From SYIM01 sp039800325 (lineage in GTDB: Bacteria > Pseudomonadota > Gammaproteobacteria > Burkholderiales > Burkholderiaceae_E), in the NCBI GenBank assembly GCA_039800325.1, contig JBDLQY010000186.1:1-64000 (forward strand): 64,000 bases of DNA, in the 5' to 3' direction. Under the pieces are notes generated by a model, which saw only the letters and a program-made list of their open reading frames with translations, searched no databases and was not told the DNA's origin. Position 1 is the stretch's first letter. Each line of letters starts with the position of its first letter. Made by a program: the position numbers and the translations under genes. Below are positions 42,382 to 56,998 of the stretch, piece by piece.

Positions 42382-43728
42382 ATGAACGCCCCCGACAAGG
42401 CCTCTCTCAAAGCACTCAATCAGCTCGATCTCGAAAGCTGGTGGATGCCGTTTACCGCCAACCGCCAGTTCAAGGCAGCTCCCAGGCTGCTCGCGCGGGC
42501 CAAGGGTATGCTGTATTGGACCCCCGAGGGTCGCGAGATCCTCGACGGTACAGCCGGCCTGTGGTGCGTCAATGCCGGTCACGCCCGCGAAGAAATTGCC
42601 CAGGCGGTGGCTGAGCAGGTGCGTCAGCTCGACTTCGCGCCGGCCTTCCAGATGGGCCATCCCATTGGCTTCGAGTTCGCCCGCCGTCTTACTGATATAG
42701 CCCCCAAGGGCTACGGCAAGGTGTTTTTCACCAACTCGGGCTCAGAGTCGGTCGACACCGCACTGAAAATTGCGCTGGCCTATCACCGTGCCCGCGGCGA
42801 GCCGCAGCGCACCCGCCTCATCGGGCGCGAGCGTGGCTATCATGGTGTGGGCTTTGGCGGTATTTCGGTTGGAGGGATGGTGGCCAACCGGCGCGCTTTC
42901 TCATCCAGCCTGCTGCCGTCGACAGACCATCTGCCGCACACGCACAACCTTCAGCATAATGCCTTCACGCGCGGCCAGCCGGCCTGGGGCGCGCATCTGG
43001 CCGATGAACTCGAGCGCATGGTTGCGCTGCATGGTGCGGACACCATCGCGGCTGTCATCATCGAGCCGGTCGCGGGTTCCACGGGCGTACTGATTCCGCC
43101 CAAAGGGTATCTGCAGCGTCTGCGCGAGCTGTGCACGAAGCACGGCATCCTGTTGATTTTTGACGAGGTCATCACGGGCTTCGGTCGTCTGGGTACGCCG
43201 TTTGCCGTCAATTACTTCGGGGTTGAGCCTGACCTCTACACCACGGCTAAAGGCATCACCAACGCTACGGTGCCCATGGGTGCAGTATTTGCCAAAGACG
43301 CTGTTCACGATGCGTTCATGAATGGCCCTGAGAGCCTCATCGAGCTCTTCCATGGCTATACCTATTCAGGGCATCCGCTGGCGTGCGCGGCGGGACTGGC
43401 AACGCTGGATGTCTACGCACGTGAGGGTCTGCTTACCCGGGTAGCGTCCATTGCATCGGCCTGGGAAGATGCTGTTCATTCGCTGCGTGACCTTCCGCAT
43501 GTCATCGACATCCGCAACATCGGTCTTATCGGTGCGATTGAGCTCGCCCCCCGCGACGGCAAACCGGGTGCGCGTGCCTACGACGCCATGGTTGATGCCT
43601 TCCAGTCGGGGCTGCTCGTACGGACCACCGGTGACATCATCGCTTTGTCGCCGCCGCTCATCATCGAGCCCTCGCACATCGATCGCCTGATTACGACCCT
43701 GCGTGGCGTGCTCAGTCGCCTCGCCTGA
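42382..43728 (+). CDS. Class-III aminotransferase, omega-amino acid:pyruvate (beta-alanine) type
   Basis: A 448-residue PLP enzyme. It begins LDLESWWMPFTANRQFK, typical of omega-amino acid:pyruvate transaminases, and has FFTNSGSESVDTALKIALAY, RGYHGVGFGG, IIEPVAGSTGVLIPPKGYL, ILLIFDEVITGFGRLG and the PLP lysine in TTAKGITNATVPMG. It would move an amino group from beta-alanine or another omega-amine to pyruvate. The ATG at 42382 is chosen over an in-frame codon at 42355 because AGGAG at 42370-42374 lies 7 nt upstream. A strong hairpin follows the stop. Confidence 0.9.
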   Translation: MNAPDKASLKALNQLDLESWWMPFTANRQFKAAPRLLARAKGMLYWTPEGREILDGTAGLWCVNAGHAREEIAQAVAEQVRQLDFAPAFQMGHPIGFEFARRLTDIAPKGYGKVFFTNSGSESVDTALKIALAYHRARGEPQRTRLIGRERGYHGVGFGGISVGGMVANRRAFSSSLLPSTDHLPHTHNLQHNAFTRGQPAWGAHLADELERMVALHGADTIAAVIIEPVAGSTGVLIPPKGYLQRLRELCTKHGILLIFDEVITGFGRLGTPFAVNYFGVEPDLYTTAKGITNATVPMGAVFAKDAVHDAFMNGPESLIELFHGYTYSGHPLACAAGLATLDVYAREGLLTRVASIASAWEDAVHSLRDLPHVIDIRNIGLIGAIELAPRDGKPGARAYDAMVDAFQSGLLVRTTGDIIALSPPLIIEPSHIDRLITTLRGVLSRLA

Positions 43729-43740
43729 GGTGTTGGCTCT

Positions 43741-43764
43741 GCCCGGGCGATCGCCCGGGCTTTC
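43741..43764 (+). terminator. GC-rich hairpin after the aminotransferase gene
   Basis: GCCCGGGCGATCGCCCGGGC at 43741-43760 is a perfect 20-nt palindrome: an 8-bp stem with a GATC loop, followed by TTTCC and a later TTTT. It lies 12 bp after the aminotransferase stop and 16 bp before the next ATG, so it probably reduces read-through into the second MetE-like gene. Confidence 0.65.
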
Positions 43765-43776
43765 CTGGGGTTTTCC

Positions 43777-44802
43777 ATGCTCTTTCCGACCACGATTGTC
43801 GGCAGCTATCCGCAGCCTGAATGGCTGATCGACCGGGCCCGTTTGGCTGGGCGCTTTCCTCCGCGTGTTCGTGCGCGAGAGCTATGGCGTATTCCTGAAC
43901 CCTATCTGGCTCTGGCGCAGGACGATGCCACCCTGGTGGCCATCCGCGCTCAGGAAGAGGCGGGTCTTGACATCATCACCGACGGCGAAATTCGTCGTGA
44001 GAGTTATTCCAACCGTTTTGCCACCGCGCTTGAGGGGGTCGATATTGATAACCCGGGTACCGCACTGGATCGCTCGGGGCATCCCAATCCGGTGCCGCGT
44101 ATCGTCGGTAAAATTCGTCGAAAACATGCGGTTGAGGTCGACGATCTACGTTTTCTCAAGCAGCACACCCAAAGGCTGACCAAGATCACAGTTCCTGGCC
44201 CCTTCACCATGCTGCAGCAGGCACAAAACGATTTTTATAAGCATGAAGAAGACGCGGCAGCCGACTATGCCGACGCCATCAACGCTGAGATCAAAGATTT
44301 ATTCGCAGCCGGTGCTGACGTGGTGCAGATCGACGAACCCTATATGCAGGCTCGCCCCGAGAAGGCGCGGCAGTACGGGTTGGATGCACTCAACCGGGCG
44401 CTTGAGGGCGTGACCGGCACAACGGCTGTGCACATCTGTTTTGGCTACGCCGCCATCATTCATGCGCGTCCCTCGGGCTATTCATTCCTGCCCGAGCTTG
44501 CCCGCTGCCGCTGCAGCCAGGTGTCGCTTGAAACCGCGCAAAGCAAGCTGGACACCAGTGTCCTCACGGGGCTGCACGAAAAACAGCTGATGGTCGGTTG
44601 CGTCGATCTGTCCGACATGGCCATTGAAACCCCTGAAATGATTGCTGCGCGTATTCGCCGGGCATTGCAGCATGTGAAGCCCGAGCAGGTCATTCTTGCA
44701 CCTGACTGTGGCATGAAATATCTGCCGCGTGAGGTTGCGCAGGGCAAGCTGTCGGCCATGGTGCAGGCCGCGCGCATGCTCAGGGCTGAGCACGGTCAAT
44801 AG
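43777..44802 (+). CDS. Core-MetE family methionine synthase homologue (copy 2)
   Basis: A 341-residue MetE C-terminal-like protein starting LFPTTIVGSYPQPEW, the signature of short methyltransferases of this family. Zinc ligands H219 and C221 (VHICFGYA), E252 (SLETAQS) and C311 (APDCGMKYL) are all present. The folate/substrate site DVVQIDEPYMQ is conserved. It differs strongly from the first copy at 6080-7099 outside these motifs, so the two are old paralogues rather than a recent duplication. Methyl transfer to homocysteine is the family role; the donor is unknown. The stop codon lies inside an 18-bp tandem duplication. Confidence 0.85.
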   Translation: MLFPTTIVGSYPQPEWLIDRARLAGRFPPRVRARELWRIPEPYLALAQDDATLVAIRAQEEAGLDIITDGEIRRESYSNRFATALEGVDIDNPGTALDRSGHPNPVPRIVGKIRRKHAVEVDDLRFLKQHTQRLTKITVPGPFTMLQQAQNDFYKHEEDAAADYADAINAEIKDLFAAGADVVQIDEPYMQARPEKARQYGLDALNRALEGVTGTTAVHICFGYAAIIHARPSGYSFLPELARCRCSQVSLETAQSKLDTSVLTGLHEKQLMVGCVDLSDMAIETPEMIAARIRRALQHVKPEQVILAPDCGMKYLPREVAQGKLSAMVQAARMLRAEHGQ

Positions 44803-44824
44803 CCTCAGCACGGTCAAGAGCCTG
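44789..44824. repeat. 18-bp tandem duplication across the stop codon of MetE-like copy 2
   Basis: AGCACGGTCAATAGCCTC (44789-44806) is followed directly by AGCACGGTCAAGAGCCTG (44807-44824), with two mismatches. One mismatch is decisive: TAG, the stop codon at 44800-44802, is GAG in the second copy. Confidence 0.75.
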
Positions 44825-44897
44825 CCTGAAACCAGTACAGAAGGTCGCGCCCCAAGCCGGCATCAAGCTTAGGGGCAGTGGCAGGGTTTCGGTCTGG

Positions 44898-46427
44898 TCA
44901 GGAGGCTCCGAATTGCTTCTTTACCGCTGCGCGGTCAATGCTGCCGTTGGCGGTCTTGGCCAGCTGCGCGACGAACTGAACATGTTTGGGCCTTTTGTAG
45001 CGCGCGATGCGTTCGGCCACGAAAGCCGACAGCGCCTCAGCGCTGACTGTCTGGCCTATTTTTAGCTCGCAAACGGCACTGACCGCCTCGCCCCAGTGAG
45101 GGTCGGGTACGCCAAACACAACTGCGGCGGCGACTGCCGGATGCTCGCACAGCGTACGCTCGACTTCGGCCGGGTAAACGTTCTCGCCACCCGGTTTGAT
45201 GAGCTCTTTGGCCGGTGAACGGCCCTGGTACCAGAGGTAGCCCTGCTCATCGAAACGGCCCATATCACCGGTGTGGTGCCAGCCTTTGCGCAGGGTATGT
45301 GCGGAGTCATCGGGTAGCCCCCAATAGCCTTCGAATACCATGGGTCCGCGTACAGCGATCTCGCCCGTCTGGCCGGTGGGCAGAACACGGTCTTCGTCGT
45401 CTAGAACAACGACGGTATTAAGCGGCGAGGGGCGGCCCGCGCTGCCCGGACGCTCGTCAAATGCAGACATGGTGACCATACCCGAGGTTTCGGTTTGCCC
45501 GTAAATCGAAAAAAACTGAGCGCCCGGATGTGCGCTGTGCAATCGAGTAACGGTATCGGGGGCTTCAAGGCCAGTGACAATTCGCAGGCTTTGCAGCGAC
45601 GAGCCGCACTTGGCTGCAGCGTCGATCAGCGAAGCCAGCATGGGCGCAAATGTAGCAACGATGCTGCCCTGTTCCTGGTCGATAGACCGGGCCAGCGCGT
45701 CAGCATCAAATCGCGGCATGATCACCGAGGCTGCACCCGCATGCTGCGCAGCCAATAGCAGCCCGAGACCCGCGACGTGATAAAGCGGCAGCACGCCCAT
45801 GTTGACGTCATCAGGCTGCAGCCGCCAGCTGAGCAGTGCGGAAGCGCTGGCCGAGAGCAAGCCGCGATGGGTCAGTACCGCCCCGCGAGCCTTTCCGCCC
45901 ACGGCCGCCGTGTGAATGATGACCAGTCCGTCGGTATCGACGACCGATGATTGCGCGCTTGCAGCGGGATCGCCCGAGGGGGCATCCGAATAAGCCGTTT
46001 CAAGCGATGGCCAGCCAGTATCGGCGCTACCCATGCTGAGGCAGCGGATGCCCTTGAGCGAGGCTGGTAGCAGCGCACGTAAATCGGGCGCGGCCACCAG
46101 AATCGTCGGGCTTACGTCGGCCAGGATATGCGCAATTTCCTCAGGCGACAGCCTGATGTTAATGGGTACTACGAGGGCGCCAAGCTTGGCTGCTGCGCCA
46201 AAGATGTCCACATAAGCCAGCGAGTTCCCGGCCAGCACTGCGATGCGATCGCCGCCACCCAGGCCAAGCGCGGCGAGCCCCGCTGCAAGGCGTGCGCTGC
46301 GCTGCGCGAACTGGGCATGGGTGATGCGGTGGTGGTCCTCCATAAACGCGATACGATTGCCGTACAGACGGTCATTGCGTGCGATAAGGTCATAGAGCGT
46401 GAAAGATCTGAGATTCATGTCAGGCAT
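44898..46427 (-). CDS. Acyl-CoA synthetase-like (AMP-binding) protein with altered A3 and A10 motifs
   Basis: About 509 residues of the acyl-adenylate-forming fold. A5 (FFSIYGQTETSG) and A7/A8 (WHHTGDMGRFD, KPGGENVYPAEVE) look normal. The A3 phosphate loop, usually TSGTTGxPKG, reads HTAAVGGKARG, and the A10 segment KTANGSIDRAAVKK has Ser where the catalytic Lys is expected (AGC codon). The loop variant may be natural in a Burkholderiales subfamily, but loss of the A10 lysine would cripple adenylation. The start is taken at the ATG at 46427 (MPDMNLRSFTLYDL); the frame runs to 46604 but overlaps the divergent gene. Substrate unknown. Confidence 0.8.
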   Translation of the reverse strand: MPDMNLRSFTLYDLIARNDRLYGNRIAFMEDHHRITHAQFAQRSARLAAGLAALGLGGGDRIAVLAGNSLAYVDIFGAAAKLGALVVPINIRLSPEEIAHILADVSPTILVAAPDLRALLPASLKGIRCLSMGSADTGWPSLETAYSDAPSGDPAASAQSSVVDTDGLVIIHTAAVGGKARGAVLTHRGLLSASASALLSWRLQPDDVNMGVLPLYHVAGLGLLLAAQHAGAASVIMPRFDADALARSIDQEQGSIVATFAPMLASLIDAAAKCGSSLQSLRIVTGLEAPDTVTRLHSAHPGAQFFSIYGQTETSGMVTMSAFDERPGSAGRPSPLNTVVVLDDEDRVLPTGQTGEIAVRGPMVFEGYWGLPDDSAHTLRKGWHHTGDMGRFDEQGYLWYQGRSPAKELIKPGGENVYPAEVERTLCEHPAVAAAVVFGVPDPHWGEAVSAVCELKIGQTVSAEALSAFVAERIARYKRPKHVQFVAQLAKTANGSIDRAAVKKQFGAS

Positions 46428-46591
46428 CCGCGCGAAAGAGTCTTGAGTGTAACCCTGTCCAGCTCGACCTTGGCCTACACTGGAGGGCCCGGTAAGCCCG
46501 GCCCCTTCTTGCAGGATGTCTTTCCCGCCCCCATATCGGGTAGCCTGGCGCTTCATCATGTCAATCGGTCGGTTCCGCAAGAGGCACGTGC

Positions 46592-47575
46592 ATGTCTGAC
46601 ACAACGCAGTGGTCGTTTCGTGAAGAGCTTCAGCCGCGCGAAGACGATGTCGATTTCGAACTCCAGCCCCTGCTGGATGCAGTGGTCGCTTTACGTGCCG
46701 AGATTCCTGAGGATGCCTTCACCGCCGAAACACTCGGTACCGAGCGCGGCGGCAATGGCGTGGTTATTGATGAAGAAGGTACCGTACTGACCATTGGATA
46801 TCTGATTACCGAGGCAAGCTCTATCTGGCTGACGACCCGCGAGGGCAAGGTTGTACCTGCCTATCCGCTGGCCTACGACCAGGCGACCGGATTCGGTCTG
46901 GTGCGGCCGCTGGCGACACTGGACTTGCCCAGCATTTCGCGTGCGGGCGTTCACCAGCTCGGGCGTGGCGACCGCGTTTTTATGTTGGGTCACGGCGGCA
47001 GGCCGCATGCGCTAAAAGCGCGCGTAGTTGAAACGCGTCAGTTCGCGGGGTATTGGGAATACCTGATTGAGCAGGCGATTTTCACCAGCCCAGCGCATCC
47101 TGAGTGGAGCGGGGCTGCGTTGATTAACGAACGTGGACAGCTTATTGGCATCGGATCCTTGCTGGTACAGGCCGTTGAGAGCGAGGGCGCTACAGAGATG
47201 GAGCAGGCGAATCTCAGTGTGCCCGTGGCCCTGCTCGAACCGATTCTATCCAGCCTGCTCGCCACCGGTTCAAGCGGGCTTGCTGCGCGACCCTGGCTGG
47301 GTATTTATGCCAACGAAAACGAGGGACAGGTTGCGATCATGGGAATCGCCCGCGGAGGCCCTGCCGCGCATGCGGGACTTCAGCAGGGCGACCTTCTTCT
47401 TGATATCGCGGGCCAGCGCGTCGAAAGTCTGGCTGCTCTTTATGGCGCACTCTGGGGTCTGGGACCAGCGGGCGTCGAAGTGCCCATGCTGGTCGCGCGC
47501 GACGGAGATCTGCTTCGTCTAAGGATCAAGTCAGTCGATCGCAACAGCCTGCTACGCCGCCCGGCGCTGCACTGA
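46592..47575 (+). CDS. HtrA/S1C-like PDZ protein with a degraded catalytic triad
   Basis: A 327-residue protein with a trypsin-like domain (about 45-220) and a C-terminal PDZ domain (about 233-320: PWLGIYANENEGQVAIMGI, GGPAAHAGLQQGDLLLDIAG). In the HtrA pattern the catalytic His lies in ILTNxHV, but here VLTIGYL has Tyr70; the Asp region reads ATGFGLVRP without Asp; Ser173 in EWSGAALINERG is kept but the GNSGG frame is not. Proteolysis is therefore unlikely. There is no signal peptide (MSDTTQWSFREELQPRED), so it is probably cytoplasmic, unlike DegP. The start at 46592 has AAGAGG 7 nt upstream. It may bind peptides or act as a scaffold. Confidence 0.78.
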   Translation: MSDTTQWSFREELQPREDDVDFELQPLLDAVVALRAEIPEDAFTAETLGTERGGNGVVIDEEGTVLTIGYLITEASSIWLTTREGKVVPAYPLAYDQATGFGLVRPLATLDLPSISRAGVHQLGRGDRVFMLGHGGRPHALKARVVETRQFAGYWEYLIEQAIFTSPAHPEWSGAALINERGQLIGIGSLLVQAVESEGATEMEQANLSVPVALLEPILSSLLATGSSGLAARPWLGIYANENEGQVAIMGIARGGPAAHAGLQQGDLLLDIAGQRVESLAALYGALWGLGPAGVEVPMLVARDGDLLRLRIKSVDRNSLLRRPALH

Positions 47576-47602
47576 TGACCCGGTGCGGCGCTTCAAGGCG
47601 TT

Positions 47603-47635
47603 CGGTGTAGCACCGAGGCGCTCGGCCTTGCCTCG
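47603..47635. terminator. Inverted repeats between convergent genes
   Basis: Two adjacent small stems are seen: CGGTG/CACCG (47603-47607 and 47611-47615) and CGAGGC/GCCTCG (47614-47619 and 47630-47635). They overlap by two bases. They fall between the stops of the HtrA-like and cytochrome c genes and may act as a bidirectional terminator. There is no T-run. Confidence 0.3.
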
Positions 47636-47645
47636 AAAGGCCCAG

Positions 47646-48107
47646 CTACTTCGCCTGAAGGGATTGCAGGTAGTCCAGCAGGGCGACGATACGGTTTCGT
47701 GTGTGCCATTCAGGCCCCGGACCCATACCGCGACCGCTGCCGGCGCCCGAACCGCTGCCGCGATTAGTACGGAGCGCTTCCTCGCGAAACTCCTGACCCC
47801 AGATGGGCATCTCGCGCGAACCATGCGGCCCCGTAGCACCCGCGCTGCGCCCATCAATCACGTCCCACACCAGTTCAGTTGGAAAACGGCCACCGTTTCG
47901 AAGAGCGATGGTGGTGAGATCACCCGCGGAACGGGTCAGAAACTGACTCACGGGCCCATCGCCTTTGCCTCCCAGCCCGTGGCAACCCGCACACTTATCT
48001 TCGTAGACCGCTTTACCCGTCATAGGGCCGGGCTGCGCCTGCGCGGCGACGGCAGCACCCAGCACCGTAGTGAAACCCACCAGGGTTCGCAGAATTGCTG
48101 TATTCAT
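47646..48107 (-). CDS. Class I c-type cytochrome
   Basis: A 153-residue secreted monohaem cytochrome. The signal peptide (ILRTLVGFTTVLGAAVAAQA) is cut near residue 24; the haem site CAGCH is at 39-43 and the axial Met is probably in SREMPIWGQEF. A Gly/Ser-rich insert (NRGSGSGAGSGRGMGPGP) precedes the last helix NRIVALLDYLQSLQAK. The ATG at 48107 is chosen over GTG at 48110 because AAGGAG then has 5-nt spacing. It would be a client of the Ccm system encoded in this window and carry electrons in the periplasm. Partner enzyme unknown. Confidence 0.88.
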   Translation of the reverse strand: MNTAILRTLVGFTTVLGAAVAAQAQPGPMTGKAVYEDKCAGCHGLGGKGDGPVSQFLTRSAGDLTTIALRNGGRFPTELVWDVIDGRSAGATGPHGSREMPIWGQEFREEALRTNRGSGSGAGSGRGMGPGPEWHTRNRIVALLDYLQSLQAK

Positions 48108-48207
48108 CACGGCTCCTTGAGATCAAGGGAGCAGTCTGAGATGGCGCGAAGATGACAGTATTGCGCCGCGTCAGCGTGATGGCGCCGCGAACAGGGCGGG
48201 TTTGGGT

Positions 48208-49083
48208 TCAGCTAAAGAGAGCGTCGAACCCTTGTTCGGGCTCAAAACGATCTTTTCGCCAGACGAGACGCAATGGCCCCGGCATCGCTCGATCACGCAA
48301 GGGATGCGCGACATCGCCCGGATAGGCGACGATGCGTCCGCCGTCGACCGCGATCGGCTCGGGTTGAATGACAGGAGGCGGGCGTCTTCGGGCTTCGGCC
48401 AGAATCGACTCAACATCAGGAAAGCGCGAGAGATGAGCAAGGCTCATGATCTGAGGCGGAGCCAGTTCGATATCACGCGCCCAATAACGCTCAAGTGCGT
48501 CGCGAGGGCGCATCCACTCACCGCCGCTCGTTTCTCTCGGATCGTGACGCGCGACCTGATCCGTTGGAGCTACTGCCATAAAAAACCGCGTGTCAAAGCG
48601 CTTCTGCTGAACTGAGGGCACACGGGGCGTAATCCAGCGCGACCATGGCAGCAGCACCTGCGTGGCCAACCTCAGGTTGAGGGTTTGCAGTACCTCAACA
48701 AACTGAAAACCTTCGCGGGATTGAGTACTGGCGCGTTGGACTGTGTCCGCATCGGCATCATCGGCCAGCAAAATACCGCACTCCTCAAAGGTTTCGCGGC
48801 ATGCAGCGACGAAATGCCCAGCTGCGCGCGCCGGATCGAGCTGTGGGTCAGCCAGCAACGCATGCAGATGTTCGGGAGAGCGATCAAGTCGAGCCAGCAT
48901 GGGCTCATCATGGTCGTCTGCATCGAGCTTGCCACCCGGAAAGACGTAGGCGCCGGCCAGCACATCGGATGAAGCATGTCGGCGCAGCAGGTAAACCTCA
49001 GGCCCTGACGTGGATGGCCGCAGCAACATGACGGTCGCCGCGGCACGCGCCGGTGTGGTGACTTCCTGATGGTTGAGTTCCAT
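48208..49083 (-). CDS. NUDIX hydrolase, NUDT19-like
   Basis: A 291-residue cytoplasmic NUDIX protein. The box is split: FPGGKLDADDHDE, then an insertion of about 40 residues, then RETFEECGILLADD, which supplies the REXXEEXG metal site. This split box and the length of about 290 are features of the NUDT19/RP2 group, members of which hydrolyse CoA derivatives. The substrate here is not established. It follows the phosphatidyltransferase gene by 29 bp on the same strand and could belong to the uvrA-headed operon. Confidence 0.82.
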   Translation of the reverse strand: MELNHQEVTTPARAAATVMLLRPSTSGPEVYLLRRHASSDVLAGAYVFPGGKLDADDHDEPMLARLDRSPEHLHALLADPQLDPARAAGHFVAACRETFEECGILLADDADADTVQRASTQSREGFQFVEVLQTLNLRLATQVLLPWSRWITPRVPSVQQKRFDTRFFMAVAPTDQVARHDPRETSGGEWMRPRDALERYWARDIELAPPQIMSLAHLSRFPDVESILAEARRRPPPVIQPEPIAVDGGRIVAYPGDVAHPLRDRAMPGPLRLVWRKDRFEPEQGFDALFS

Positions 49084-49112
49084 GGTGATCAGGCCGGCGG
49101 TTCAGACCGTCT

Positions 49113-49700
49113 TCAGTTCAGAGGTCGAGACGGGGGCTGTGGCGGATCGTTGCGATCGATTGCCCGCACAGCCCGTCGACCCCAGATCCAGACGTACTGC
49201 AAACCGGATGCGGCGATGGTGACGGTGAGCGCATAGTACGCGGGCTCGAGCCATCGAGTCATCTCGATCATCTCAGTCGCGTCGATCATGACCGCAGTCA
49301 GGGTGATGAATTCAAAAGCCGTATTGAGCTTCGATAGCCGAGACGGGGCCATATCGAATTCATGCACCAGAAAATGAAAAGCGACAGCACCAAACACGAT
49401 GACAACGTCACGTGCAATGACAGCGGCGGCCACCCAGGCCGGCAGCAAGCCCTCTGCGGCGAGCATGAGGGTGACCGTCAGCATGGTGAGCTTGTCTGCG
49501 ATGGGGTCGGCAATGGCACCGAATCGTGTCCGCTGATTCCAGCGGCGGGCGAGAAAGCCGTCCACCAGGTCGCCCAAAGCGCATGCGATGAAGAGCGCTA
49601 ACGCCCAATCAAAGTGACGTCTCGCCAGCTGGTATGCGATGACGGGTATCAGGGCCGCCCGAACGACGGTGATGAGGTTGGGCAGTGTCAGCAGACTCAT
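49113..49700 (-). CDS. CDP-alcohol phosphatidyltransferase family protein
   Basis: A 195-residue membrane enzyme of the CDP-alcohol phosphatidyltransferase family, making phospholipids from CDP-diacylglycerol. The signature DG-x2-AR-x8-G-x3-D-x3-D is fully matched by the block starting at VDGFLARRWNQRTRFGAIAD and ending PIADK. About five or six helices are visible. The start LPNLITVVRAALIPVIAY resembles PgsA-like proteins; cardiolipin or phosphatidylglycerophosphate synthase are both possible. It overlaps the patatin gene by 4 nt, so the two are translationally coupled. Confidence 0.87.
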   Translation of the reverse strand: MSLLTLPNLITVVRAALIPVIAYQLARRHFDWALALFIACALGDLVDGFLARRWNQRTRFGAIADPIADKLTMLTVTLMLAAEGLLPAWVAAAVIARDVVIVFGAVAFHFLVHEFDMAPSRLSKLNTAFEFITLTAVMIDATEMIEMTRWLEPAYYALTVTIAASGLQYVWIWGRRAVRAIDRNDPPQPPSRPLN

Positions 49701-50724
49701 GACCAGAGCCCCTGCGCCTCCAGTTGTGCGAGGCTGGCGCGGACGGCCTGCCGACCCGTCTCGAAGGCCTCGTCGGCGCGATGGAAGTCAAAGAGACCGA
49801 AGTGTGCAAGACGGGGGGCAATGAGTACATCGGGTGGTTCGCCAGCGAGACGACTACGACTGATTCTGACCTGCATGACGTTAATGCTGGAGGTGACTAC
49901 ATCCATCATTGACGGGGCCGCCTGGGCCTTTTCGCGGTCATTGCCAACCAGTCCGCGCAGCGTGGCCTGCACGCGCCGTCCCCATTGCGCGATCGTACCG
50001 GCATCAGCTGCGGAATTTTCTGGCTCGGATAGCGATGAGTCGGGTGACGAAATCCCTGGTGCGGCAGGCATGTCGATCGTCGGATTTGGGCTGTGCATAC
50101 CGACGAGGCTTGCGGAGCTGCGTGGCGTCGCTGTGCTGGCAAAATCACCGCCGCGCGGCAGATGCCTGCCGACCAGGTCAGTGCCAAGATCGACTGCAAT
50201 GACAATGGTCGCGCCCATGGCGCGGGCCAGAGAAACCGGCACGGGATTAACCAGCGCGCCATCGACCAACCATTGCCCTTCATGAGTCACCGGAGTCAAC
50301 AGGCCCGGCATGGCGATAGACGCACGCACCGCCGCGATGGTGGAGCCGTCTCGAAACCACACTTCGCCGCCAGTCCTCAGAGCGGTCGCCACAGCGCCAA
50401 AGGGCATTGGCATCGTTTCAATCGGACGGTCCTGAAAGTTGCGCTGCAAAAATTCGACAAGTCGGCGACCCTTCATCATGCCGCCACTCAGACCAATATC
50501 CATCAGCCCAATGACATCAGTGAGTTTGAGTCCGCTGGCCCAGCGCTCGAGCCGATCAAAATCACCACTGGCGAGTGCCGCCCCGACCAGGGCCCCGATT
50601 GAGGTGCCGCACACGAGGTCGGGCTTAATGCCAAGAGCCTGTAACTCGCGGATGACGCCCAGGTGCGCCCAGCCGCGGGCAGCCCCGCTGCCCAGGGCGA
50701 GACCCACACGCGGCCGCACATCAC

Positions 50725-50728
<4 letters not shown>
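49697..50728 (-). CDS. Patatin-like phospholipase (RssA-type)
   Basis: A 343-residue serine hydrolase. The oxyanion loop GSGAARGWAHLGVI is at 13-26, the nucleophile Ser43 is in GTSIGALVGA, and the catalytic Asp156 is in LVDGALVNPVPVSLARAMG. RssA-like single-domain patatins act on lipids in the cytoplasm. It overlaps uvrA upstream by 4 nt (ATGA) and the phosphatidyltransferase downstream by 4 nt, which places a lipase and a phospholipid synthase in one coupled unit behind a DNA repair gene. A Ser/Pro-rich linker lies around residues 210-240. Confidence 0.87.
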
Positions 50729-56814
<6,086 letters not shown>

Positions 56815-56856
56815 AACCCTGCGGCATGAAGCGCCTGAGTGTATCAGCCGACCCGG

Positions 56857-56880
56857 ATGCCCCAGAGTTCAGCGGGGCAT
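56857..56880. repeat. 7-bp inverted repeat upstream of uvrA
   Basis: ATGCCCC (56857-56863) and GGGGCAT (56874-56880) form a stem with a 10-nt loop in the 184-bp gap between divergent uvrA and the TM2-like gene. It lies 43 bp upstream of the uvrA start codon, so it could be a leader structure or an operator. I see no SOS (LexA) box of the CTG-N10-CAG type that I would defend here. Confidence 0.35.
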
Positions 56881-56998
56881 GAAGCGGCGGTTGCCCTGGG
56901 TCGGGCGCTCAGGCTTGGGTGCTGCGGGTTTGTTCGACGGGTACCCCTCCATAGTCGATGCACAATAGCGACTTCATCCATACCTGTGGCGCTCGCCT

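Noticed and set aside
43741..43760. Perfect GATC-centred palindrome considered as a transcription factor operator
   Set aside because: Its place just after a stop codon, its GC-rich stem and the following T-rich bases fit a terminator better.
56869..56955. A tiny minus-strand peptide frame (MEGYPSNKPAAPKPERP onward) upstream of uvrA
   Set aside because: It has no ribosome binding site and only about 27 codons; nothing else supports it. It could be a leader peptide, but I cannot defend that.
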